8,929 bases of DNA from Cyclobacteriaceae bacterium. GTDB lineage: Bacteria > Bacteroidota > Bacteroidia > Cytophagales > Cyclobacteriaceae. Positions 1 to 6,716 of the stretch are shown here, piece after piece. Below the pieces are notes generated by a model, which did not search any database, was not told the origin of the DNA, and saw only the letters and a program-made list of their open reading frames with translations. Positions within the stretch are counted from its first letter, which is position 1. The number at the start of each line of letters is the position of its first letter. The stretch lies in NCBI GenBank assembly GCA_025455445.1, contig JALOMN010000162.1, forward strand, positions 1 through 8,929. The letters are read 5' to 3'. A program made the translations under genes and the position numbers.

Positions 1-2805
1 AATTAGTTTATTGTTGTTCATATCCGGATGCACTCTGTTTGATAGGTATATGAATACGAGGTTAAATTCGGGGTCGACCCAAATACAGGTGCCTGTAAAT
101 CCGGTATGACCAAAGGTTTTGTTGGACGCCAACAAGGTTGTTGGGCCATTCCAGTCGCTGGGTGTTGGTTTGTCCCATCCCAGGCCACGCCTGCTGGGCT
201 CAAATTGTTTGGTAGTAAAAATGTCCACGGTTTCAGGTCGATAGAACGTTTCTGAACCATAGGTTCCTTTTTGTAAAAGCATTTGCCCAAGTTTTGCAAG
301 ATCATTGGCAGTACTAAATAATCCGGCATGACCGGCAACCCCGCCATGCATGGCCGCGCCCTGGTCATGTACATAGCCAACCAATAATTTTTTACGAAAA
401 AGCACATCCTCTTCGGTAGGAGCAATTCTGTTGAAAGGAAATTTAGTTAAAGGAAGAAAGCCCAATGTATATGCACCCAGGGGCTCATATAAATTTTGAT
501 CCAGAAAATCTTCCATGGGCTGATTGAGCATTTTTTCGGCCAGATGTTGCAACATATAAAAGCCCATGTCGCTATAGCGATAGTCATAGGGTGTGCGATC
601 AACTTTTTCACGCACCTTTGATTTGATAATCCAGTTCCATAAACTGTCTTTCATTGATTTATGTGCAAACAATCCATCGGCCACTGGATAAGGATACTCA
701 TTATTGCGGGCCGAACTATAATAAATAGGCAGAAACTCTCCTTTTTTTACGGTTTCATTCCAGAAAGGTAAAAATGGCCATAGTCCTGCCTGGTGCGTGA
801 GAATATCTTTGATGGTAAAATCTTTCTTGTTTGAATTTTTCAATTCTGGCAAATAGACCGACATTTTTTTGTTGATGTCGATAATACCGCGCTCGTGCAT
901 AAACATCACCGTTTGCAACGTTGCCGATACTTTTGTTACCGAAGCCAAATCGTAAATGGTCTCCTCTGAAACAGCCACCTTATTTTGATAGGTGAGCCAT
1001 CCGTTTGATTGTTCATACACAACTTTTCCATCTTTTGCCACCAGCACATGGCTGCCTGGGGTAGCACCCATTTCAATTGCTTCAAGTGCAATTTTTTCAA
1101 TCTGTGTAAGTGTCTTACTATCGATGCCCACTGCTTCAGGTAAAGAATAAGCTAGCCTTGTAATGGTTTTTGTTTCCAGTCCATCACTTTCTTTAAAAGA
1201 TGAAACTGTAACCGGCAATTTTCCTTTGGCAGGCATGGCACCGAAAATTATCTGTGCTGCCATTTTAGGAATATGGTCAGTGTCAGTATATCCGGCCAGT
1301 AAGGTCGAGCTATTTTCAAAGTAGGTTAGTTCTTGTGGATTGCCGAAGTGCACTACAATTACTTCTTTTTTTGCAGGTAGAGTTTGAATGAAAGCTGATA
1401 CCTCTTTCAATATCGAAGATGCGTTTGGAAATATTCCGATCACCACTACATCGGCCGTGGAGACTTTGTTTTTAATTGTATTAATGTCTGCAGCGAGTCG
1501 TATGGAGCGATGCTCAAACCATGCATACTTTGATAAATAGCGTGTGAATTCATTTTGATCTTCTTTGCCTACACTGATCGAAAGAAATTTCTTGTTCTCA
1601 AGATGCAAGATGGGTATCGATTGATTCTTATTGGCAAGCAACGTAACGGTGGCTTCTGATACCTGATGCTTGAGGAGTTTAGCTTCCGCAGAATTTAGTT
1701 TATTATAAAGATTATCTGTGTTCAAAGGTTTCCATTGTGCAAGGCCGGCATCATATTTTGCTTCCAGAATTTTGCGCACGGCTTCATTTAACAGCAATTC
1801 AACTTGTTTTTTGGATCTGGCTGCCTGCGAAATTTTTTTGATGGCTGAAGAAACATCAGTGGGGTTAATTAACATGTCATTTCCTACTGCTAGCGCGAGC
1901 CGTTCCAGTTCGCCTTCTTTGTGTTCGCCAAACAGTGTATTGAGATAATTGATATCCGCAAAAGCCAAGCCTCTGAAACGCAGTTCTTTTTTAATTACTT
2001 CACTCGTAAAAAGATGTGTGCTTTTTGCAGTGAAGTCACTGTCGGTTATTTCTGTATGGAGGTTGGGAGTTAAGATTCCCGTTAAACCACCCTCGGCAAG
2101 TTTCATGTAGGGAAACAACCCCAGACTATCTAACCCTGTGCTGGTAAGTTGAAAAGTAGAATCATTTTTTTCTGTATAATGTAAGATTCCTCCTGCAGGA
2201 TGTATGGCAGCGCTAAGCACACCGCCTTGTTGTAAACCCTTTAGAAAAAGTAATGCTTTGTTGGCTACGCGATCTTTATTATCGCCAAAGAACCGCAGCG
2301 TGTTTGGATATGTCTGTTTCTCTGCATGTATATCAGCATTAATGCCAAAGTTGAGATGGATGCCCAACAACCTCATTTCACGGGCTACTTCTTGTCCAAC
2401 TTGTTCAACTAACTCTTCATCACCTGCGGCACTTAATAATAAAGCATGTTGAAATCGCATTACACTATCCAATGTTTGCGAAAGACCCCATTCTCCGGCT
2501 ATTGCCGTTAACAGGGGTAGTTCTGATTTTGACTGCAGCGAGTTGTTGAGTTGTGCGGTGCTTCGCGGCCCACCTTGTGTGATTAATATTCCGCCAGGCT
2601 TATGTTTAGTAATAATATCAATCAAATCTTCCCTTTCAGTTTGTGTGCTGTAGGCAGAAACCGGGATCATTAACAGCTGCCCCGCTTTTTCGTTGGTATT
2701 CAAGGTGTTAAAAACACTATCTACCCAGTGCGTTTTGCGGTCTTGCGCGAAACCCGGGCAAAAAATGATGATAAATAGAAAGGAGAGAAAAACAAATTTA
2801 CCCAT
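1..2805 (-). CDS. Secreted GH3-like / class C beta-lactamase-like serine hydrolase fusion (C-terminus cut by window edge)
   Basis: The frame is open for 935 codons from ATG at 2805 to the left edge with no stop; probably a few tens of residues are missing. Residues 1-20 form a signal peptide (MGKF, then a hydrophobic run, cleavage likely after GFA). Residues about 30-370 read as a GH3 TIM barrel: GEWGL near E105, LGIHLNF, R171 in LRFFG, the nucleophile-position D284 in FADINYL, then GNDMLINP. About 395-545 resembles the GH3 C-terminal domain. From about 560 a serine hydrolase/class C beta-lactamase-like domain follows, with SxxK as S622-V-T-K625, the YxN-type motif as Y744-S-D, and H900-T-G replacing KTG. 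Family members are periplasmic or surface enzymes linked to cell-wall sugar and peptide turnover. Oddly, the KHFPGHGDTxxDSH acid/base motif is replaced around H202 by IHPAGG and no DSH follows, so GH3 catalysis is doubtful while the serine-hydrolase triad looks intact. The substrate is unknown. It is divergently transcribed from the mutL cluster. Confidence 0.9.
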   Translation of the reverse strand, partial: MGKFVFLSFLFIIIFCPGFAQDRKTHWVDSVFNTLNTNEKAGQLLMIPVSAYSTQTEREDLIDIITKHKPGGILITQGGPRSTAQLNNSLQSKSELPLLTAIAGEWGLSQTLDSVMRFQHALLLSAAGDEELVEQVGQEVAREMRLLGIHLNFGINADIHAEKQTYPNTLRFFGDNKDRVANKALLFLKGLQQGGVLSAAIHPAGGILHYTEKNDSTFQLTSTGLDSLGLFPYMKLAEGGLTGILTPNLHTEITDSDFTAKSTHLFTSEVIKKELRFRGLAFADINYLNTLFGEHKEGELERLALAVGNDMLINPTDVSSAIKKISQAARSKKQVELLLNEAVRKILEAKYDAGLAQWKPLNTDNLYNKLNSAEAKLLKHQVSEATVTLLANKNQSIPILHLENKKFLSISVGKEDQNEFTRYLSKYAWFEHRSIRLAADINTIKNKVSTADVVVIGIFPNASSILKEVSAFIQTLPAKKEVIVVHFGNPQELTYFENSSTLLAGYTDTDHIPKMAAQIIFGAMPAKGKLPVTVSSFKESDGLETKTITRLAYSLPEAVGIDSKTLTQIEKIALEAIEMGATPGSHVLVAKDGKVVYEQSNGWLTYQNKVAVSEETIYDLASVTKVSATLQTVMFMHERGIIDINKKMSVYLPELKNSNKKDFTIKDILTHQAGLWPFLPFWNETVKKGEFLPIYYSSARNNEYPYPVADGLFAHKSMKDSLWNWIIKSKVREKVDRTPYDYRYSDMGFYMLQHLAEKMLNQPMEDFLDQNLYEPLGAYTLGFLPLTKFPFNRIAPTEEDVLFRKKLLVGYVHDQGAAMHGGVAGHAGLFSTANDLAKLGQMLLQKGTYGSETFYRPETVDIFTTKQFEPSRRGLGWDKPTPSDWNGPTTLLASNKTFGHTGFTGTCIWVDPEFNLVFIYLSNRVHPDMNNNKLI

Positions 2806-2924
2806 CAGGCCGTTCGATTTTTGTAATTTTACGATTCTTGCGTTCCTAATTCAACAAACATAACGTTGAAAGGGAAAATTTAAATATTAGTTGATGTATT
2901 TCAGGATGGTAAAATAGTTCAGTC
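2806..2924. other. Divergent intergenic region
   Basis: These 119 bp separate the start codons of the minus-strand GH3/serine hydrolase gene and the plus-strand small membrane protein gene, so both promoters should lie here. The sequence is AT-rich. The minus strand carries one good Bacteroidota -7 element match (2855-2862). For the plus strand I see only weak candidates, such as TTG at 2866-2868 followed by an AT-rich stretch ending at TATTAGTTG. Neither gene has a convincing Shine-Dalgarno sequence, which is usual for this phylum. Confidence 0.6.
2855..2862 (-). promoter_or_regulatory. Candidate -7 promoter element (TATGTTTG)
   Basis: Read on the minus strand these bases are TATGTTTG, an exact match to the Bacteroidota primary-sigma -7 consensus TAnnTTTG. 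The element lies 49 nt upstream of the ATG at 2805, giving a leader of roughly 40 nt. No clear -33 TTTG is visible at the expected distance, only an AT-rich tract, so the call rests on one element and its position. Confidence 0.35.
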
Positions 2925-3296
2925 ATGAAGTTAATATCGTTGTTTACAAAATCTCCGCAGCACCAACGCTTTAGTTACAGGCCACGCTTTTATGATCCTT
3001 TGAAGGAAGAAATTCAGGAGCGTGAAAATCGTATAAAGCAAGAACTTGACAGGCAAAAGGGAATACTCAACGAAGAAGTTACACAAGGCTATCGCACGCG
3101 CATTGCAGGATCTTTTCAGGCAGCGCGTAAACGCAGCAAACCTTCTTTTGGTGGAAGCGCAACCATGATTAGACTATTTATTCTGTTATTTCTAACTGTA
3201 CTTATAATTGCCTATTTAGAATTCGGACGTTCTGCATTGTATCTGCTGGCGCTATTTGTACCGTTTTATCTTTACCTGAAATTTAAGAGCCGATAG
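2925..3296 (+). CDS. Small basic two-helix membrane protein upstream of mutL (unknown function)
   Basis: The product is 123 aa, starting at ATG 2925; no known domain is recognised. Residues 1-26 are basic and aromatic (QRFSYRPRFYDP). Residues about 26-48 form a highly charged, probably helical segment rich in Glu, Arg and Lys. A basic, Ser-rich stretch follows (about 55-78). Two hydrophobic segments lie at about 81-98 and 102-117, separated by a very short turn, and the protein ends in a basic tail (KFKSR). This suggests a helical hairpin in the inner membrane with the long charged N-terminus in the cytoplasm (positive-inside rule). The stop is 15 bp before mutL, so co-transcription is likely, but a role in mismatch repair cannot be claimed from position alone. 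It is probably a lineage-specific conserved hypothetical protein. Confidence 0.85.
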   Translation: MKLISLFTKSPQHQRFSYRPRFYDPLKEEIQERENRIKQELDRQKGILNEEVTQGYRTRIAGSFQAARKRSKPSFGGSATMIRLFILLFLTVLIIAYLEFGRSALYLLALFVPFYLYLKFKSR

Positions 3297-3311
3297 AAAG
3301 GTTTCTTCTGC

Positions 3312-5111
3312 ATGCCTGATATAATTCAATTACTTCCTGACTCTATTGCCAACCAAATCGCGGCCGGTGAAGTGGTGCAGCGCCCTGCCTCAGCTGTTAA
3401 AGAACTCATTGAAAATTCACTTGATGCGGGCGCTACTTCCATAAAATTAATCGTAAAGGATGCCGGCAAATCGATGATTCAGGTAATTGATAATGGCTTC
3501 GGCATGAGTGAAACGGATGCACGAATGAGTCTGGAGCGTCATGCCACTTCAAAAATTCGCAAAGCTGAAGATTTGTTTACCCTGCGTACGATGGGCTTTC
3601 GCGGTGAAGCGCTGGCCTCTATTGCCGCAGTATCACATTTTGAATTAAAAACACGACAGGCATCGCAAGAGTTGGGAACACAAATACTGGTGGAAGGATC
3701 GGAAGTAAAAATGCAACAGCCGATAGCGTGTGAGCAGGGCACCAGCATCAGTGTGAAGAATTTATTTTTTAACATCCCTGCGCGAAGAAATTTTTTAAAA
3801 TCGAACCCGATTGAAATGCGGCACGTCATTGAAGAATTTCAGCGACTGGCCCTGGCATATCATGAGATTGCTTTTTCGCTATATCACAGTGATGAGCTGA
3901 TTTATGAGCTTCCTCCGGCAAAGCTCAGCCAACGCATCGTGTCTCTCTTCGGAAAATCTTTTCAAAATCAGTTGGCCCCCTGCAAAGAAGAAACTGATTT
4001 ATTGCGCGTAACAGGATATGTTGGAAGGCCCGAATCGGCACGCAAAACCCGTGGTGAACAATTCATATTTGTTAATCACCGGTATATCCGCAATAATTAT
4101 CTCAATCACGCGGTGACTGCAGCTTTTGAAGGATTGTTGCCGGAAGGCAATTTTCCATTCTATGTGCTGTTTATTGAAATAGACCCCAGGCACATCGATG
4201 TAAATGTGCATCCTACCAAAACCGAAATAAAATTTGATGATGAACGCGCGGTGTATGCCGTAGTAAAATCTGCGGTAAGACAAGCACTCGGTATTCATAA
4301 CCTGGCACCGGTAATTGATTTTCAGGCTGATATTAATATTGTGGATAAGCTTCAACAGCGACCTGCAAAGGATGATTATTTCGATGAGCAGTTCAGCAAC
4401 TCATTAAAGCGTTCTAACCTGCAGAACTGGGAAAAATTATTTGATGAAAGACCTGCGGATTCCAGGTTATTTTCAAATACCGAGCCTCCACAAACACTTC
4501 GCTTTGAAAGTGCCATGAACCAGGATCCAAAAATTGAATCGGTGCCAGAAGCAGCGCCTATGTTTCAGTTTCAGGATTCTTATATTGTGCGTGCGGCCAA
4601 ATCAGGGTTGATGATTATTGATCAACAGGCTGCTCATGAGCGAGTGTTGTTTGAAAAATACATGGCGCGATTGCGCAGTGGTTCAGGCAATAGTCAACAG
4701 AGCTTATTTCCACAAACGATAACACTAAGTCCTTCCGATTTCGCGTTGATAATGGAAGTAGAGCATGAACTTTTTGCACTGGGCTTTCGCTTTGAAGTTT
4801 TTGGAAAAAATGCATTGTTGATTTCCGGAGTTCCGGCAGGAGTGAGCGCAAGTGAAAAAGAACTCTTCGAGGGATTATTGGAACAATTTAAAAAGAACCA
4901 GGCCGAACTTCAGGTGCCGCTGCCTGACAAACTTGCGATGGCGCTGGCGAGGCGTACTTCAGTAAAAGCAGGGCAGAAATTAGAGGCAGAAGAGATTAAT
5001 GCAATAGTAAGTGGTTTATTTGCCTCCACGAAACCTAATTTTTCTCCGGAAGGCCGCCCAACATTTTTTACGTTTGAAACGTCTAAGATAGAAAGTTACT
5101 TTACCCGTTAA
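3312..5111 (+). CDS. mutL: DNA mismatch repair protein MutL
   Basis: The product is 599 aa, a normal MutL length. MutL is the ATP-driven matchmaker that couples MutS mismatch recognition to strand incision and removal. The GHKL ATPase motifs are complete: E31-L-I-E-N35 with D38AGA, D60NGFGM, and T93MGFRGEALASI. A transducer domain follows to about residue 330 (FVNHRYIRN, HPTKTEIKF), then a short variable linker (about 335-425) and the C-terminal dimerisation domain. There, D437-Q-Q-A-A-H-E443-R-V-L-F-E448 corresponds to the endonuclease motif DQHA(X)2E(X)4E, but with Gln for His. The usual ACK/ACR motif reads A546-R-R and the usual CPHGRP reads S578-P-E-G-R-P, so the Cys/His metal ligands are absent. 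Q462-Q-S-L-F-P resembles a sliding-clamp-binding motif. An AAAGG lies about 10 nt before ATG 3312. No mutS or mutH is in the window. Confidence 0.97.
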   Translation: MPDIIQLLPDSIANQIAAGEVVQRPASAVKELIENSLDAGATSIKLIVKDAGKSMIQVIDNGFGMSETDARMSLERHATSKIRKAEDLFTLRTMGFRGEALASIAAVSHFELKTRQASQELGTQILVEGSEVKMQQPIACEQGTSISVKNLFFNIPARRNFLKSNPIEMRHVIEEFQRLALAYHEIAFSLYHSDELIYELPPAKLSQRIVSLFGKSFQNQLAPCKEETDLLRVTGYVGRPESARKTRGEQFIFVNHRYIRNNYLNHAVTAAFEGLLPEGNFPFYVLFIEIDPRHIDVNVHPTKTEIKFDDERAVYAVVKSAVRQALGIHNLAPVIDFQADINIVDKLQQRPAKDDYFDEQFSNSLKRSNLQNWEKLFDERPADSRLFSNTEPPQTLRFESAMNQDPKIESVPEAAPMFQFQDSYIVRAAKSGLMIIDQQAAHERVLFEKYMARLRSGSGNSQQSLFPQTITLSPSDFALIMEVEHELFALGFRFEVFGKNALLISGVPAGVSASEKELFEGLLEQFKKNQAELQVPLPDKLAMALARRTSVKAGQKLEAEEINAIVSGLFASTKPNFSPEGRPTFFTFETSKIESYFTR

Positions 5112-5120
5112 ATTCATTCC

Positions 5121-5152
5121 ATGTTTAAAGGAATCTTATAATAATCAATGTT
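5121..5152 (+). other. Probable original start and TM1 coding of the first rhomboid, out of frame by one base
   Basis: ATG 5121 lies 9 nt after the mutL stop and encodes MFKGIL before TAA at 5139-5141. The frame that continues into the rhomboid gene reads RNLIIINVVVYLVQ here, a typical rhomboid first transmembrane helix; the downstream paralogue has QLIIINVVVFL at the matching place. One extra A in the AAA run at 5127-5129 would join the two frames as MFKRNLIIINVVVYL. So either a base is missing (a true mutation or a homopolymer sequencing error), or translation starts at GTG 5153 and yields a protein with a clipped first helix. Confidence 0.7.
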
Positions 5153-5695
5153 GTGGTTTATTTAGTGCAAATGTTGTTTCCAGTAACAACCTATTTGCTG
5201 GCGTTATTTGACATTGGTTCTGAATATTTTAGACCTTATCAATTCTTTACCTACATGTTTGCGCATTCTACGCAGAGTTTCATGCATATTTTATTTAACA
5301 TGCTCGCCTTTGCATCGTTTGCTCCTATTCTCGAGCATTATTGGGGAGATAAAAAGTTCCTGTTCTTTTATTTGGCTACTGGAATTGGTGCGGGTGTCAT
5401 TTATGCAATTGTTAACTTGATAGTAGGAGGAACAGGTGGAATCATGCTGGGTGCTTCCGGTGCGCTTTATGGAATTTTGATGGCCTTTGGATTGTTGTTT
5501 CCAAATATGGAACTGATGCTTTTATTTCCCCCTATTCCCATCAAAGCAAAGTACATGGTATTTCTTATGGGATTTATCACCTATGCATTGGACCGTAGCG
5601 GGAAGGTAGCGCATCTTGCACACTTTGGCGGAGCATTCGTTGGTTTTGTTATTATTAAGATTTGGCAGAGCCAGGGTAAGAACCGGGACTGGTAA
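5153..5695 (+). CDS. Rhomboid family intramembrane serine protease (first of a tandem pair)
   Basis: From GTG 5153 the product is 180 aa, but the family helix TM1 begins upstream in the same frame (see 5121-5152), so the native protein is probably about 191 aa starting at ATG 5121. Rhomboids cleave transmembrane helices within the bilayer using a Ser-His dyad. Visible landmarks, numbered from the GTG: YFRPYQFFTYMF (loop 1), H45-I-L-F-N49 (the HxxxN oxyanion-stabilising helix), the nucleophile S102 in GASGALYG, and the catalytic H157 in AHFGGAFVG, with a further H154 one turn before. About six transmembrane segments with short loops match the compact bacterial rhomboid fold. It follows mutL closely and precedes a second rhomboid gene, suggesting one transcript. 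The substrate cannot be inferred. The GTG has no clear ribosome-binding site, which favours the frameshift explanation. Confidence 0.9.
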   Translation: MVYLVQMLFPVTTYLLALFDIGSEYFRPYQFFTYMFAHSTQSFMHILFNMLAFASFAPILEHYWGDKKFLFFYLATGIGAGVIYAIVNLIVGGTGGIMLGASGALYGILMAFGLLFPNMELMLLFPPIPIKAKYMVFLMGFITYALDRSGKVAHLAHFGGAFVGFVIIKIWQSQGKNRDW

Positions 5696-5736
5696 CTTTT
5701 GTGAAATAATTCTGTTACTTTTCAGTAAATCAAAAC

Positions 5737-5743
5737 GGAAGAA
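5737..5743 (+). promoter_or_regulatory. Ribosome binding site for the second rhomboid gene
   Basis: GGAAGAA lies 5 nt before GTG 5749. It supports that GTG as the true start: the frame upstream has no ATG before an in-frame TAA at 5707-5709, and the translation from GTG gives a natural N-terminus (MFEEF) ahead of TM1. Confidence 0.5.
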
Positions 5744-5748
5744 ATATC

Positions 5749-6651
5749 GTGTTTGAAGAATTTAAAAACGCATTTCAGAAGCCTAATCATTCTCACGTAC
5801 AGTTGATCATCATCAACGTAGTGGTTTTTTTGACGCTTGCCGTATTTTATGTATTTACCACCGCATCGGGCTATAGCCATATTTTTGAAGTAATTCATGC
5901 CCAGGTGGCAATACCGGCACCCATCAGTTCATTTTTAGCCAAACCATGGACCATACTTACGTATGCATTCGTGCATGACCTTACCAGTATATTTCATATT
6001 CTATTCAATATGCTGGTATTCTATTGGTTTGGAAAACTATTTATTGAATACCTCGGTAGTGATAAATTGATTGCGCTCTACATTTTAGGCGCGATTGCCG
6101 GTGGAGTTTCTTATTTACTGGTTTATAATACCATACCATTTTATACAGAACGAATTCCTGTTCATGGCATGGTGGGCGCATCAGCAGCGGTATATGCCAC
6201 CTTGGTTGCCACAGCCACATTGTTGCCTGACTATACTTTTTTTCTATTGTTTATTGGCCCGGTTCGAATCAAATACATCGCCTTAATATATATCGTGATT
6301 TCTTTCATTGGTTCAATCGGTAATAATGCCGGTGGAAATGTGGCACACCTTGGTGGTGCTCTGATGGGATATATTTATATCAAACAACTTCAGGTAGGAG
6401 TTAACTGGGGAAGTTGGATTACAGCTACTTTGTCGTGGATACGTGGATTGTTTACATCACAACCTAAAGTAAAAGTGACTTACCGTAGCACAGCCTCTGC
6501 ATCAAAGGAAAGTAACACCGCAAGGCCGGCCAGCAAATCAAAAGCTTCGCAAGATGAGATTGATGCGATACTCGATAAAATATCCGACCGTGGCTATGAA
6601 AGTTTAACCAAAGAAGAGAAGGAAAAACTTTTTAATGCAAGCAAGAAGTAG
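5749..6651 (+). CDS. Rhomboid family intramembrane serine protease with conserved C-terminal helical tail
   Basis: The product is 300 aa, from a GTG start. TM1 is about residues 17-38 (LIIINVVVFL). A longer extracytoplasmic loop follows, then W67TILTYAFVH, H83-I-L-F-N87, the nucleophile S145 in GASAAVYA, and catalytic H200 in VAHLGGALMG. The first rhomboid has the usual GxSG, whereas here Ala follows the serine; the dyad is otherwise complete, so activity is likely. After the last helix there is a Ser/Thr/Lys-rich cytoplasmic linker (about 235-265), then an acidic/basic helical tail, DEIDAILDKISDRGYESL and onwards. This kind of tail recurs at the C-terminus of Bacteroidota rhomboids (from memory it matches DUF6576) and has no known function. 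The gene lies 53 nt after the first rhomboid and is the last of the plus-strand cluster. The pair differ in loop length and tail, so they probably do not simply duplicate each other. Confidence 0.93.
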   Translation: MFEEFKNAFQKPNHSHVQLIIINVVVFLTLAVFYVFTTASGYSHIFEVIHAQVAIPAPISSFLAKPWTILTYAFVHDLTSIFHILFNMLVFYWFGKLFIEYLGSDKLIALYILGAIAGGVSYLLVYNTIPFYTERIPVHGMVGASAAVYATLVATATLLPDYTFFLLFIGPVRIKYIALIYIVISFIGSIGNNAGGNVAHLGGALMGYIYIKQLQVGVNWGSWITATLSWIRGLFTSQPKVKVTYRSTASASKESNTARPASKSKASQDEIDAILDKISDRGYESLTKEEKEKLFNASKK

Positions 6652-6685
6652 CATCCAGAATCTAGCATCGAGAATCTAGAATCTA
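6651..6685. repeat. Heptanucleotide tandem repeat (five units)
   Basis: Starting on the last base of the second rhomboid stop codon, five 7-bp units lie head to tail: GCATCCA, GAATCTA, GCATCGA, GAATCTA, GAATCTA (consensus GMATCTA). The array fills half of the 65-bp space between two convergent genes. It does not fold into a strong hairpin with a U-run, so it is not an obvious terminator; the embedded TCTAGA is only a 6-bp palindrome. It resembles the short intergenic heptamer repeats seen in some bacterial genomes. Confidence 0.75.
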
Positions 6686-6716
6686 AGTCTTGAGGAGCAT
6701 CTTGTGAACTAATCTT

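Noticed and set aside
18..425. 135-codon open frame on the minus strand near the left edge
   Set aside because: It overlaps the serine-hydrolase domain in another frame. The correct frame gives family-like sequence through the HTG motif to base 1; this one has no recognisable features.
2195..2210. Frameshift as the cause of the missing KHFPGHG motif in the GH3 domain
   Set aside because: The frame remains alignable to the family immediately before and after the motif, and other frames do not encode the motif here, so the change is by substitution.
1718..2452. Two plus-strand open frames (1718-1948 and 2204-2452)
   Set aside because: Both are antisense to the GH3 domain coding sequence, rich in Ser/Cys/Pro as expected for shadow frames, with no start context or domain.
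3539..4851. Minus-strand open frames inside mutL
   Set aside because: Antisense shadows of a strongly conserved gene; no motifs, no promoter.
5692..5723. Possible internal promoter (TTTG 5698-5701, TACTTTTC 5716-5723) or GTAAC/GTTAC stem before the second rhomboid
   Set aside because: The spacing between the elements is about 14 bp, short for Bacteroidota promoters, the -7 element has a mismatch, and the stem is only 5 bp with a long loop.
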